In this document: one piece after another, positions 15,619 through 23,888 of the stretch
How positions within the stretch are numbered: position 1 is the stretch's first letter
Layout of the letters: each line of letters begins with the position of its first letter
From: Rhizobium sp. P40RR-XXII
Lineage (GTDB): Bacteria; Pseudomonadota; Alphaproteobacteria; Rhizobiales; Rhizobiaceae
Reading direction: 5' to 3'
Length of the DNA stretch: 64,000 nucleotides
NCBI RefSeq assembly: GCF_012641405.1
Contig: NZ_JABAII010000010.1
Span: 161,238-225,237, forward strand
The notes under the pieces: generated by a model
Database searches by the model: none
Told to the model about the DNA's origin: nothing
The model's input: the letters and a program-made list of their open reading frames with translations, nothing else
Position numbers and translations under genes: made by a program

Positions 15619-16188
15619 GTGCGTGGCATCGCGCGTCTTGTGGAGCTGCGCGACGCCGGCGTAACGGCCGCCACGATGAGCCGCATGGAGCGGCATGGGG
15701 AGGTGCGCCGGCTTGCACGCGGCCTTTATCAGCTCTCCGACGCGCCGCTCGACCCCAATCATAGCCTGGCTGAGGCTGCCAAACGGGTACCCAAGGGCGT
15801 TGTCTGCCTTGTGTCGGCCCTCGCGTTTCACGGCCTGACGGACCAGCTTCCGAAGCAGGTGTGGCTGGCGATAGGTCAGAAGGACTGGGCTCCGAAATCC
15901 GACAGCACGCCTGTGCGGATCGTGCGTTTCACCGAAACACTGCTCAATGAAAGCGTAGAGACCCATGTCGTCGAGGGCGTGCCCATAAAGGTCTTTGGGA
16001 TCGTCAAAACAATTGCGGACTGTTTCCGATATCGCAACAAGATCGGCCTGTCGGCGGCAATCGAGGGCCTCCAGGAAGCGCTTCGGCAGCGTAAGGCCAC
16101 TCCCGGCGAAATTGCAAGACAGGCCGAGCACGGCGGCGTCACCACGGTGATCCGGCCTTACCTTGAGGCGCTGACCGCCAATGGCTAA
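15619..16188 (+). CDS. AbiEi-family antitoxin (second AbiE pair)
   Basis: The 189-residue protein has the AbiEi layout: an N-terminal winged helix (IARLVELRDAGVTAATMSRM, ERHGEVRRLARGLYQLSDAP) and a middle domain including PKGVVCLVSALAFHGLTDQL and KVFGIVKTIADCFRYRNKIG. The GTG at 15619 is the first start in a frame open from 15544. The coding-like sequence SQRQIAHALLTVRG just before it suggests the native start may lie upstream in a now altered region, so the 5' end is uncertain. It overlaps the next gene by 8 bp, as abiEi and abiEii do. It is not a close duplicate of the pair at the left edge. Confidence 0.8.
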   Translation: MRGIARLVELRDAGVTAATMSRMERHGEVRRLARGLYQLSDAPLDPNHSLAEAAKRVPKGVVCLVSALAFHGLTDQLPKQVWLAIGQKDWAPKSDSTPVRIVRFTETLLNESVETHVVEGVPIKVFGIVKTIADCFRYRNKIGLSAAIEGLQEALRQRKATPGEIARQAEHGGVTTVIRPYLEALTANG

Positions 16189-17046
16189 AGAGATCAAGAA
16201 CATCGGCGCTTCTGTGCGTGCACGCCTGTTGCAACTCGCCAAGGCAAGTGGCCAGAGCTTCGACTTGGTTCTGACCCGTTTCGCTCTTGAGCGGTTGTTC
16301 TTTCGACTCAGCCGCTCACCCCACGCTGATCGCTTCGTGCTGAAGGGCGCGATGCTGATGATGAGCTGGTTCGACGATCCGCATCGCGGCACGCGCGATC
16401 TTGATCTGTTGGACTTTGGCGATCCGAGCGCTGCGCCGATGCTTGCGATGTTTCGTGAGATTCTGGTGCAGGACGCCGGCGATGGTGTGGAATTCGACGC
16501 TGATGCACTTCGTGTCGACCGCATTCGCGAGGAACTGAAGTATGGCGGGCTCAGGCTCAGGACGACGGCCTCGATCAGCGGCGCCCGGATCAGTCTGACG
16601 ATCGACATCGGTTTTGGCGATGCACTGGAGCCTGGCGCCGAAGAACTGGACTACCCTTCCATTCTCGACTTCCCAATACCCCGACTAAGGGGCTATGCGC
16701 GGGAAACCGTCATTGCCGAGAAGTTTCAGGCGATGGTGGCGTTGGGGCGTACCAACACTTGGATGAAAGATTTCTACGACGTCTGGATTCTCAGCAGGTC
16801 GTTCGATTCCAGCAATGACAGCTTGGCGCGGGCAATCGCTGCCACTTTCGAACGGAGACGCCGATCCCAACGGAACTACCGGATGCTTTAACGGAAGCAT
16901 TTGCCAGGGATCAGCAAAAGCAGCGGCAATGGCGAGCGTTTGTTAAAGACCTTGCTCATAATCCAGGTGAATTGATGAATGTCGTCACGGACATCGTCGC
17001 ACTCCTGATGCCTCATGCCATTGCAGCCGCGAGACGGGGCAAATGA
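16181..17046 (+). pseudogene. AbiEii-family nucleotidyltransferase toxin, frameshifted near the C-terminus
   Basis: The first 225 codons encode an AbiEii-like protein with FVLKGAMLMMSWFDDPHRGT then RDLDLLDFGD (the nucleotidyltransferase GG/A and DxD region), and ETVIAEKFQAMVALGRTNTW followed by MKDFYDVWIL. Near 16858 one base seems to be missing. The uncorrected frame ends at 16891 after ERRRRSQRNYRML, while the next frame continues as ERRTPIPTELPDALTEAFA and then NPGELMNVVTDIVALLMPH to a TGA at 17044-17046. The catalytic core is intact, but about 60 C-terminal residues are replaced. The start ATG at 16181 overlaps the antitoxin gene. A sequencing error is an alternative. Confidence 0.8.
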
Positions 17047-17168
17047 GCAGCTTGGTCTTTACCGTTGGATTGTGGAGGGCGTTACGGATATTGTTGAGAC
17101 CTCGAGCCAGACTCTAAGAATTTAGCAGGAATTTCAAATATATACCAAATGCACAATCAGGTCCGGCA

Positions 17169-18380
17169 TCAACCACCCTTAAGCCAGGCATCCAGGCCCC
17201 TGGCTGCCGCGCGGCCCGTCGCAAAACAGGCGGTGAGGAGGTAGCCGCCGGTCGGCGCTTCCCAATCGATCATCTCGCCGGCAACGAACATGCCGGGGAG
17301 CTTTTTCAGCATGTATCTCTCGTCGAGTTCACTCCAACGGATGCCGCCGGCCGACGAAATGGCCTCGGCGATCGGCCTTGGCCTCAGCAGCGGAATCGGC
17401 AGGGCCTTGATCAGGCGCGCAAGTCTTTCTGGATGAGAGAGCGCAGCCGGATCGGCAAGCTCGCGCAGCAGGCCAGCCTTGACGCCTTCGATGCCGGCAC
17501 CCTTGCGCAGACGATTGGAGAAACTGGCTTTGGGATCCTGCCGCGCCAGATCGCGCGCCAGACGCTCCTCGTTTCGGCCGGGTGCCAGATCGACAATCAG
17601 CGATGCGTCCCCCTTTTTCGCCAAACGATCGCGCAGCGAGGCGCCGTGCGCATAAACGAGGCTGCCCTCGATCCCGGTTTTCGAAATGACGAACTCGCCG
17701 GGCAAGGTTCCGGCTTCCGATGTTGCCGTGACGGCCTTGAGGGGTTCTCCGGCAAAGCGTTCGCCGAACGGCGCGCTCCAGGTCACGTCGAAACCGCAAT
17801 TGGCCGGCTGGAAGGTGGCGACATCGATCCCCTTGTCGCGAAGCCAGCTGACCCAAGCCGCGTCCGAACCCAGCCGGGCATAGCTCGCACCGCCGAGCGC
17901 GAGCAGAACGGCGTCATGCCGGACAGCCTCGCGTCCCCGCGGCGTTTCGAATGCAAGGCCACTATCCTCGAAGCCGCACCAGCGATGCCGTGTCAGGATG
18001 CTGACGCCTCGCGCCTCCAGCCTCGTAAGCCAGGCGCGCAGGAGCGGGGATGCCTTCATGACTTTCGGGAAGACGCGTCCGGACGAGCCGACGAAGGTTT
18101 CCGTTCCCAGGCCCTCCGCCCAGGTCCTGACATCATCAGGCCCGAATTCGTCGAGTGCCGCGCGCAATCGGGTCGAAGCTGCGCCGAAGCGGTCGGCAAA
18201 ACGGCTGTAATCTTCCGAATGCGTGATGTTGAGGCCGGATTTCCCCGCCAGCAGAAACTTGCGCGCGACCGTCGGCATGCCGTCGTAGACCACGATATGA
18301 TGGCCGAGCGGGGACAAGGTCTCCGCCGCCATCAACCCCGCGGGGCCGCCGCCTATGATTGCGATTTGCTTTTCAGTCAT
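17169..18380 (-). CDS. FAD-dependent oxidoreductase of the HI0933/TIGR03862 family
   Basis: The 403-residue flavoprotein starts with the dinucleotide-binding motif IAIIGGGPAGLMAAETLSPL and continues with RKFLLAGKSGLNITHSED, the hallmark of the HI0933/BaiN-like family. It ends with GMFVAGEMIDWEAPTGGYLL and TACFATGRAAARGLDAW, the FAD-binding C-terminal motif. The ATG at 18380 gives the canonical Rossmann start; a 50-residue extension upstream is rejected. The physiological substrate of this subfamily is not established. Its promoter region contains a palindrome identical in architecture to that of the TetR-controlled cluster, so it may share that control. Confidence 0.85.
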   Translation of the reverse strand: MTEKQIAIIGGGPAGLMAAETLSPLGHHIVVYDGMPTVARKFLLAGKSGLNITHSEDYSRFADRFGAASTRLRAALDEFGPDDVRTWAEGLGTETFVGSSGRVFPKVMKASPLLRAWLTRLEARGVSILTRHRWCGFEDSGLAFETPRGREAVRHDAVLLALGGASYARLGSDAAWVSWLRDKGIDVATFQPANCGFDVTWSAPFGERFAGEPLKAVTATSEAGTLPGEFVISKTGIEGSLVYAHGASLRDRLAKKGDASLIVDLAPGRNEERLARDLARQDPKASFSNRLRKGAGIEGVKAGLLRELADPAALSHPERLARLIKALPIPLLRPRPIAEAISSAGGIRWSELDERYMLKKLPGMFVAGEMIDWEAPTGGYLLTACFATGRAAARGLDAWLKGG

Positions 18381-18549
18381 GGTCGTCCGGTGCCGCTTGC
18401 CTATTGCTCTCTTGGGCCGGACCGGGTCCGAAAGCAAGGTCGTTGCGGCTTTCCGGCTCATTTGGCGTGCCGGGCCACTCGGCTCCGGCGAAAACGCGAA
18501 CCCCTCGTTTTCGGCGGCTTTCGCCGCCATGTCCGCATTTAAATAGATA

Positions 18550-18563
18550 TAACCATATGGTTA
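18550..18563. promoter_or_regulatory. 14-bp perfect palindrome, candidate TetR operator 1
   Basis: TAACCATATGGTTA lies in the divergent gap between the flavoprotein gene and the TetR gene. It matches, except for one symmetric base pair per arm, the palindrome TAACTATATAGTTA found in front of the Gfo/Idh/MocA gene at 19473-19486. The shared pattern TAACYATATRGTTA is the likely binding site of the encoded TetR protein, which would then repress itself and possibly the flavoprotein. Confidence 0.7.
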
Positions 18564-18669
18564 CTATGCCCCTCGATTGGCCAGGGACTGTCAACTTATG
18601 CGATGATCGGTTACTTATCGGCGTCAGGAAAGGCCGCATGAGCCCTATGAAATGCCGCCGGGAGCCACG

Positions 18670-19377
18670 ATGTCGGAAGCCAAAACCGTGAAGCGCAGCG
18701 CAAAGAGCGAAGACCTTGCGAATGCAGAAAAAACGACCGCGCGCGCAGCTTCGGAACGGCCCCGCCTCAGGGATGCGGAACGCACCAGCAAGGCAATCCT
18801 TGCCGCCGCAACCAAGGAGTTTGCCGAGCGCGGTTATGGCGGCGCGCGCGTCGATTCCATCGCCGAGCGGGCCAAGATCAACAAGCGAATGCTCTACCAC
18901 TATTTCGGCGGCAAGGATGCGCTCTATGTCGCCGTTCTGGAGGGCAGCTATATCGCCATCCGCTCGGCGGAGGCGCGGCTCGATCTCTCGCATCGTTCGC
19001 CCGAGGACGGCATGCGGGACCTCGTCGTTTTCACCTGGCAGTATTTTCTGGATCATCCCGAATTCCTCGGGATTCTCAGCACGGAAAACATGCACAAGGC
19101 ACGCTTCCTGAAGCGCTCGGCACGCATTTTCGAGCTGCATTCGCCGCTTGTCGCTGAAATCTCCGGCTTGCTCGACCGCGGCGCCGCAGCCGGCGTCTTC
19201 CGCAGCGATTGCGACCCGGTGAAGATCTATATGAGCATTGCGGCACTCGGCTCGTTCTTCCTGACGAACCGCTGGACGCTCTCGACGATCTTCCGCCGCA
19301 ACCTCTCCGAAAAGGGCGAAATCGATCGGTGGGGCGAGCATATCGTCGACGTCATTTTCGCCTATCTGCGCCCGTAG
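18670..19377 (+). CDS. TetR-family transcriptional regulator
   Basis: The 235-residue protein has a charged N-terminal extension of about 40 residues and then the TetR helix-turn-helix: TSKAILAAATKEFAERGYGG, ARVDSIAERAKINKRMLYHY and FGGKDALYVAVLE. The remaining helices form a ligand-binding domain (LVVFTWQYFLDHPEFLGILS). The ATG at 18670 has GGGAG 6 bp upstream, while the in-frame ATG at 18652 has none. It stands between two matching palindromes and in front of three enzymes, so it is probably their repressor. The inducer would be a substrate or intermediate of that pathway. Confidence 0.88.
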   Translation: MSEAKTVKRSAKSEDLANAEKTTARAASERPRLRDAERTSKAILAAATKEFAERGYGGARVDSIAERAKINKRMLYHYFGGKDALYVAVLEGSYIAIRSAEARLDLSHRSPEDGMRDLVVFTWQYFLDHPEFLGILSTENMHKARFLKRSARIFELHSPLVAEISGLLDRGAAAGVFRSDCDPVKIYMSIAALGSFFLTNRWTLSTIFRRNLSEKGEIDRWGEHIVDVIFAYLRP

Positions 19378-19472
19378 AATTACTAAGGCGACAACGTCAG
19401 CAACTGCGGATGACGGCCGCCGCGGCCGTTGTCGATGGCCGTTGACAGCATCGCCTCGGCGTGTCAGTTATG

Positions 19473-19486
19473 TAACTATATAGTTA
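19473..19486. promoter_or_regulatory. 14-bp perfect palindrome, candidate TetR operator 2
   Basis: TAACTATATAGTTA ends 20 bp before the ATG of the Gfo/Idh/MocA gene and is immediately followed by the GGGAGGA ribosome-binding site. A repressor bound here would block transcription of the three-gene operon. Its near identity to the palindrome at 18550-18563 links both to the TetR gene between them. Confidence 0.75.
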
Positions 19487-19505
19487 TTTGCGGGAGGAAT
19501 GACTT

Positions 19506-20660
19506 ATGGCAGCGAAGCCGATCGGCATCATCATGCACGGCATTACCGGCCGCATGGGGTATAACCAGCATCTCGTGCGCTCCATCCTGGCGATTCGCGA
19601 ACAGGGCGGGGTCCTGTTGGCAAATGGCGATAGGTTGATGCCGGAGCCGGTGCTCGTCGGCCGCAATGCCGAAAAGATCGAGGCCATCGCCCGCAAGCAC
19701 GGCCTGTCGAAGACGACGACCGATCTCGACGCAGCTCTGGCCGATCCTTCCAACACGATCTTCTTCGATGCCGGTTCGACGCAGATGCGCGTCGATCTGC
19801 TGGAGCGTGCGATTGCCGCCGGCAAGCATGTCTATTGCGAAAAGCCAATCTCCGAGACGCTAGGGGAGGCTTTGTCGGTTGCCGCTTCGGCAGAGCGGCG
19901 CGGTGTCAAGAACGGCGTTGTCCAGGACAAGCTGTTCCTGCCGGGCCTGCGCAAGATCGCCATGCTGCGCGACAGCGGCTTCTTCGGCAAGATCCTCTCG
20001 GTGCGCGGGGAGTTCGGCTACTGGGTGTTCGAAGGCGACTGGGGCGTCAAGGCGCAGCGTCCCTCCTGGAACTACCGTAGACAAGACGGCGGCGGCATGA
20101 TCCTCGATATGCTGCCGCATTGGCGCTATGTGCTCGACAATCTGTTCGGTGAGGTCAAGTCCGTCAGCTGCCTCGGCGCTACCCATATTCCGAGCCGCGT
20201 CGACGAGAACGGCAACACCTATGCCGCCGATGCCGACGATGCCGCCTATGCCACGTTCGAGCTCGAAGGCGGCGTCATCGCCCATATCAATTCCTCCTGG
20301 GCGGTCAGGGTTCGTCGGGACGATCTCGTCACCTTCCAGGTCGACGGCACGCACGGTTCGGCCGTCTGCGGCCTGATGCGCTGCTGGACGCAGCATCGGG
20401 TCAACACGCCGAAGCCGGTCTGGAACCCGGATCAGCCGCAGCCGATCAATTTCTTCGACACCTGGGAAGAGGTGCCGGATACCCAAGCTTTCGACAATGG
20501 CTTCAAGGCGCAGTGGGAGCAGTTCCTGTGCCATGTTGCCGAGGATGCGCCGTGGAAGTTCACGCTTCGCGAGGGTGCCAAGGGCGTGCAACTGGCGGAG
20601 CTTGCGCAAAAGAGCTGGGCGGAGCGTCGTTGGATCGGCGTGCCCTCGCTTTCAGCCTAG
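19506..20660 (+). CDS. Gfo/Idh/MocA-family oxidoreductase
   Basis: The 384-residue dehydrogenase starts with a Rossmann fold in which the loop reads HGITGRMGYNQHLVRS. The family signature HVYCEKPISETLGEAL (EKP, catalytic Lys about residue 109) follows, and then GGGMILDMLPHWRYVLDNLF, where the conserved D and H of the active site lie. Members oxidise hydroxyl groups of sugars or inositols with NAD(P). It is the first gene of a three-gene operon with a DUF993 protein 12 bp downstream and a sugar isomerase-like protein, and lies behind a TetR-type operator. The product is probably a keto-sugar or keto-glycoside processed by the next two enzymes; the substrate is unknown. Confidence 0.85.
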   Translation: MAAKPIGIIMHGITGRMGYNQHLVRSILAIREQGGVLLANGDRLMPEPVLVGRNAEKIEAIARKHGLSKTTTDLDAALADPSNTIFFDAGSTQMRVDLLERAIAAGKHVYCEKPISETLGEALSVAASAERRGVKNGVVQDKLFLPGLRKIAMLRDSGFFGKILSVRGEFGYWVFEGDWGVKAQRPSWNYRRQDGGGMILDMLPHWRYVLDNLFGEVKSVSCLGATHIPSRVDENGNTYAADADDAAYATFELEGGVIAHINSSWAVRVRRDDLVTFQVDGTHGSAVCGLMRCWTQHRVNTPKPVWNPDQPQPINFFDTWEEVPDTQAFDNGFKAQWEQFLCHVAEDAPWKFTLREGAKGVQLAELAQKSWAERRWIGVPSLSA

Positions 20661-20672
20661 GAGGGTCGCATC

Positions 20673-21848
20673 ATGACGAGAAGCCTTCGCTTGCCGGTGG
20701 TGGGCGGCGCTCTTGCCGCGTTCACTCCCGCCAACGAGCCCCTGATTGCGCCTGTGAAGCCCGCGGGCGGTCATCATTTCAATCGCGTCGCCTATGCCGC
20801 CGCGCATGTCGTGGTCGACGCGCTTGCTGACAACGATCCCTGGCTCGACCGAAACATCGATTGGGAACGTACCATCGCCTTCCGTGAATATCTTTGGGGC
20901 CTCGGCCTCGGCGTTGCGGAAGCGATGGATACCGCGCAGCGCGGCATGGGCCTCGACTGGGCCGGCGCGAAGGAGCTGATTGCGCATGCGCAGTCGGCGG
21001 CCCGCGGCCGGCCGGATGCCGTGATCGCCTATGGCGCCGGCACCGATCACCTGCAGCCCGGTCCCGATGTCACGATCGATGACGTCATCCGCGCCTACGA
21101 GGAACAGATCGCCTATGTCGAAGGGCAGGGCGGCCGGGTCATTCTGATGGCGAGCCGGGCGCTTGCCGCCGCCGCCAGGAGCCCGGACGATTATATAAGT
21201 GTCTACGACCGCATCCTCGGGCAGGTGAAGGAGCCCGTTATCATCCACTGGCTCGGCTCGATGTTCGATCCGGCGCTTTCGGGCTATTGGGGATCGGCTG
21301 ACGATATGCGGGCCATGGAGACGGCGGTCGCGATCATCAATCAGAACGCGGCCAAGGTCGATGGCGTGAAGATATCGCTGCTTTCCGCGGAGAAGGAAAT
21401 CGTCATGCGCCGTCGGCTGGATCCGTCGGTCAAGATGTATACCGGCGACGACTTCAACTATGCCGAACTCATCGCCGGGGACGAACAGGGCTATTCGCAT
21501 GCATTGCTCGGCATCTTCGATGCCATCGCGCCGGCCGCGAGCGCCGCTTTGGCAAGGCTTGCCGAGAACGACCTCGACGCCTTCCATTCGATCCTGGCGC
21601 CGACCGTTCCGCTATCGCGCCACATCTTCAAGGCGCCGACGCGCTTCTACAAGACCGGCGTTGTCTTCCTCGCCTATCTCAACGGCTTCCAGGATCACTT
21701 CCAGATGCTCGGCGGCCAGCAGAGCACCCGTTCGATCCAGCATCTTTCGGAGCTGTTCCGCCTGGCGGATACGGCGCGGGTGCTGCGCGATCCGGATCTG
21801 GCCGTTTACCGGATGAAGGCGATCCTTGCTACGGCCGGCATCGACTAA
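20673..21848 (+). CDS. DUF993 protein, dihydrodipicolinate-synthase-like TIM barrel
   Basis: The 391-residue protein matches DUF993, a family often annotated as dihydrodipicolinate synthase-like: GGHHFNRVAYAAAHVVVDAL, RNIDWERTIAFREYLWGLGL, EAMDTAQRGMGLDW and VDGVKISLLSAEKEI. The lysine in VDGVKIS is placed like the Schiff-base lysine of class I aldolases of that superfamily. This is consistent with a retro-aldol or dehydratase step, but no member has a reaction I can cite. It starts 12 bp after the dehydrogenase gene with an AGGAGGGT ribosome-binding site. It is a strong candidate for the unusual step of this pathway. Confidence 0.8.
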   Translation: MTRSLRLPVVGGALAAFTPANEPLIAPVKPAGGHHFNRVAYAAAHVVVDALADNDPWLDRNIDWERTIAFREYLWGLGLGVAEAMDTAQRGMGLDWAGAKELIAHAQSAARGRPDAVIAYGAGTDHLQPGPDVTIDDVIRAYEEQIAYVEGQGGRVILMASRALAAAARSPDDYISVYDRILGQVKEPVIIHWLGSMFDPALSGYWGSADDMRAMETAVAIINQNAAKVDGVKISLLSAEKEIVMRRRLDPSVKMYTGDDFNYAELIAGDEQGYSHALLGIFDAIAPAASAALARLAENDLDAFHSILAPTVPLSRHIFKAPTRFYKTGVVFLAYLNGFQDHFQMLGGQQSTRSIQHLSELFRLADTARVLRDPDLAVYRMKAILATAGID

Positions 21849-21849
21849 G

Positions 21850-21894
21850 GCATGATCCCAGAAAGTGCGAAGCGGTTTTTGGATAAGATCATGC
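21850..21894. repeat. Rhizobial short intergenic palindromic repeat
   Basis: An imperfect inverted repeat with outer arms GCATGATC (21850-21857) and GATCATGC (21887-21894) and the inner segment AAAGTGCGAAGCGGTTTT. This kind of sequence is scattered between genes in Rhizobium genomes. A related element closes the window at about 63.85 kb. It lies between the DUF993 gene and the isomerase gene of the same operon. Confidence 0.55.
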
Positions 21895-21979
21895 AATATC
21901 AAATAGCTGGAGCGCGATGACGTGTGGAATGGAAGTCATTCGGGTCTAGCGAATAAGAGGATTGGGGAGGATCATCGCA

Positions 21980-22804
21980 ATGGCCGTAGAGGGTCTGTCC
22001 ATCAACCTGGCGACCGTGCGCCAGCAATATGACATGCGACAGGCGGTCGAAGCCTGCCTGAAGCAGGATATCGTCGCCATCGCGCCCTGGCGCGATCAGG
22101 TGCACAAGATCGGGCTTTCCGAAGCCGCTCGCATCGTTGCCGACAACAGGCTCAAGGTCACTGGCCTTTGCCGCGGCGGCATGTTTCCTGCCGCCGATGC
22201 CGAGGGCAGGGCGGCGGCGATCGACGACAACAAACGCGCGATCGACGAAGCGGCGGCGTTGAATGCCGATTGCCTCGTTCTCGTCGTCGGTGGGTTGCCG
22301 CCGGGATCGAAGGATATCGCCCATGCCCGCGAGATGGTGGCGGACGGCATTGCCGCGATCCTGCCGCATGCCCGCAGCGCCGGAATACCCTTGGCGATCG
22401 AGCCCCTGCATCCGATGTATGCCGGCGACCGCGCCTGCGTGAACACGCTGGAGCAGGCACTCGATATCTGCGATCTTCTCGGCGAAGGCATCGGTGTCGC
22501 CATCGATGTCTATCATGTCTGGTGGGATCCGAAGCTCTATGAGCAGATCGCGCGCGCCGGCGCTGGTGGCCGCATCCTGGCGCATCATATCTGCGACTGG
22601 CTCGTGCCGACCACGGATCTGCTGCTTGATCGCGGCATGATGGGTGACGGCGTCATCGATCTCAAGCGCATCCGCGCCGAGATCGAAAAAGCGGGCTTTT
22701 TCGGCCAGCAGGAAGTCGAGATCTTCTCTGAGAACAATTGGTGGAAGCGGCCGGGCGAGGAGGTTTTGTCCACCTGCGCCGAGCGCTTCCGCACCGTGTG
22801 CTAA
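21980..22804 (+). CDS. Sugar phosphate isomerase/epimerase-like TIM-barrel protein
   Basis: The 274-residue protein belongs to the xylose isomerase-like TIM-barrel family: IPLAIEPLHPMYAGDRACVN (metal-binding Glu), GVAIDVYHVWWDP (Asp and His), ILAHHICDW (His) and QEVEIFSENNWWKRPGEEVL (Glu). These four sites form the usual divalent-metal centre. The ATG at 21980 with GGGAGGA upstream is chosen over 21962. A 131-bp gap with a repeat element separates it from the DUF993 gene, but orientation and context suggest one operon. It may isomerise, epimerise or cleave the keto-sugar made by the dehydrogenase. Confidence 0.85.
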   Translation: MAVEGLSINLATVRQQYDMRQAVEACLKQDIVAIAPWRDQVHKIGLSEAARIVADNRLKVTGLCRGGMFPAADAEGRAAAIDDNKRAIDEAAALNADCLVLVVGGLPPGSKDIAHAREMVADGIAAILPHARSAGIPLAIEPLHPMYAGDRACVNTLEQALDICDLLGEGIGVAIDVYHVWWDPKLYEQIARAGAGGRILAHHICDWLVPTTDLLLDRGMMGDGVIDLKRIRAEIEKAGFFGQQEVEIFSENNWWKRPGEEVLSTCAERFRTVC

Positions 22805-22933
22805 GAGGCGGCCGTTCAGGCAAAGATCGGCAATAAAAAGCGCTATTGGATGGCAAGTGCCGCTAACGCCCCTTTTGGGTGGGTAGCGTCAACTGAAATG
22901 CGCGATGAGCGTGTGCTTCGCATGCTTCCTTAG

Positions 22934-23378
22934 CTATGAGGTTCTTTTAGTGAGTCTCATGCGATCAAGTTTATAGCTTTCCAGAAAATGGTTTTTGACC
23001 AAATTGAACCAGTCTTCTGGCAATGCGCCGAGCACACACGTGTTTTCAACAATTGGGCGCTGAGATATCCACTGTGCCGGACGCAGATCTGGACCAGGCC
23101 AGACGAAGGCATTGACTTCATCGGTGTAAATCCATTGCGGTTCGGCATCCAAGCCGATGTATCGGCGTAATTGCGGCGGGACTTCAATAGCTCTACGACC
23201 CTCCGGCGGACGCATATGAGAGATACCACGCCAATATTGATCCGAGTTCATCCCGCGTGGACAGTATCAGCGCGGTGGGATAAACCTTTTCACCATCCTG
23301 CCGCTTCTTGGCTTTGCTCGACCATAAGTACTCATAGGCGACGACGTGGCCAATGGGCTGCAGAGCGGGTATTTTCAT
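22934..23378 (-). pseudogene. PemK-like growth-inhibitor toxin, frameshifted
   Basis: The start at ATG 23378 encodes MKIPALQPIGHVVAYEYLWS and KVYPTALILSTRDELGSILA. Between about 23245 and 23210 the frame changes, and the next frame continues with GISHMRPPEGRRAIEVPPQL, GLDAEPQWIYTDEVNAFVWP and GPDLRPAQW. Together these give the layout of PemK-like growth inhibitors common in rhizobia: a YLW N-terminus, an I(S/T)H-x-PP segment, then I-x-x-DE-x-N-x-F-x-WPG-x-DLR. Read in a single frame, neither half is complete. The Phd-like antitoxin gene ends 5 bp upstream, so this is a broken toxin-antitoxin pair, or a one-base sequencing error. Confidence 0.65.
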
Positions 23379-23382
23379 TAGG

Positions 23383-23676
23383 TCAACGCTTCAATGGAAA
23401 TGGCTCGAGGCTTTCGTCGATATCCGGGATGTCGTCCAGATTGTAAGGAGTATCGGTCTCCACGCGAGCCTCCATAATTCGGCTCACATCACTTTCCGAC
23501 AAGGCCCCTACAGGGAGAGAAACTCTAAATCTCTGCCAAAGCTGATGAAACATTCCCGCCGACACTAAGTATGCTGTTGGTCTGCCATATTTCGTGATCT
23601 CGACGGGAGCCTGGTGCATCTTTTCGTGCCATTCGCCAAAATTCTTTTGGAATTCTGAAGCAGGTACACTGGCCAT
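23383..23676 (-). CDS. Phd/YefM-family antitoxin
   Basis: The 97-residue protein starts MASVPASEFQKNFGEWHEKM and continues APVEITKYGRPTAYLVSAGM, the standard Phd/YefM fold (A-S-E-F-x-x-N-F near the start, then V-x-I-T-x-x-G-R-P). The C-terminal part (VSRIMEARVETDTPYNLDDI) is acidic and would bind the toxin. The ATG at 23676 has GGAGG 5 bp upstream; earlier in-frame starts lack one. It stands directly before a frameshifted PemK-like toxin. A Phd protein can repress its own promoter at palindromes upstream, but I do not see a clear one. Confidence 0.82.
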   Translation of the reverse strand: MASVPASEFQKNFGEWHEKMHQAPVEITKYGRPTAYLVSAGMFHQLWQRFRVSLPVGALSESDVSRIMEARVETDTPYNLDDIPDIDESLEPFPLKR

Positions 23677-23830
23677 ACTGACCTCCATTTTCCGTAACAT
23701 GCACAACTCACACAAAAGTGGTCGGAATTTCAAGGCGGGCTTCTTGCGGCACAGCCTCCCTTTCAGATCGCAGCGATTTTATTGGTTTGGCGGATCTGAG
23801 AAACCCGCCGGCGGTTGCGCCCAAATTTCG

Positions 23831-23862
23831 CAAAAAAAGCCGGGCCAAGAAATGGCCCGGCT
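23831..23862 (-). terminator. Rho-independent terminator of the branched-chain amino-acid binding protein gene
   Basis: On the minus strand the stem AGCCGGGCC/GGCCCGGCT (9 bp, 23838-23846 and 23854-23862) with a 7-nt loop is followed by a run of seven T. It lies 26 bp after the stop codon. Confidence 0.9.
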
Positions 23863-23888
23863 CTATTTCAAAGCGCAGATACGACGGC

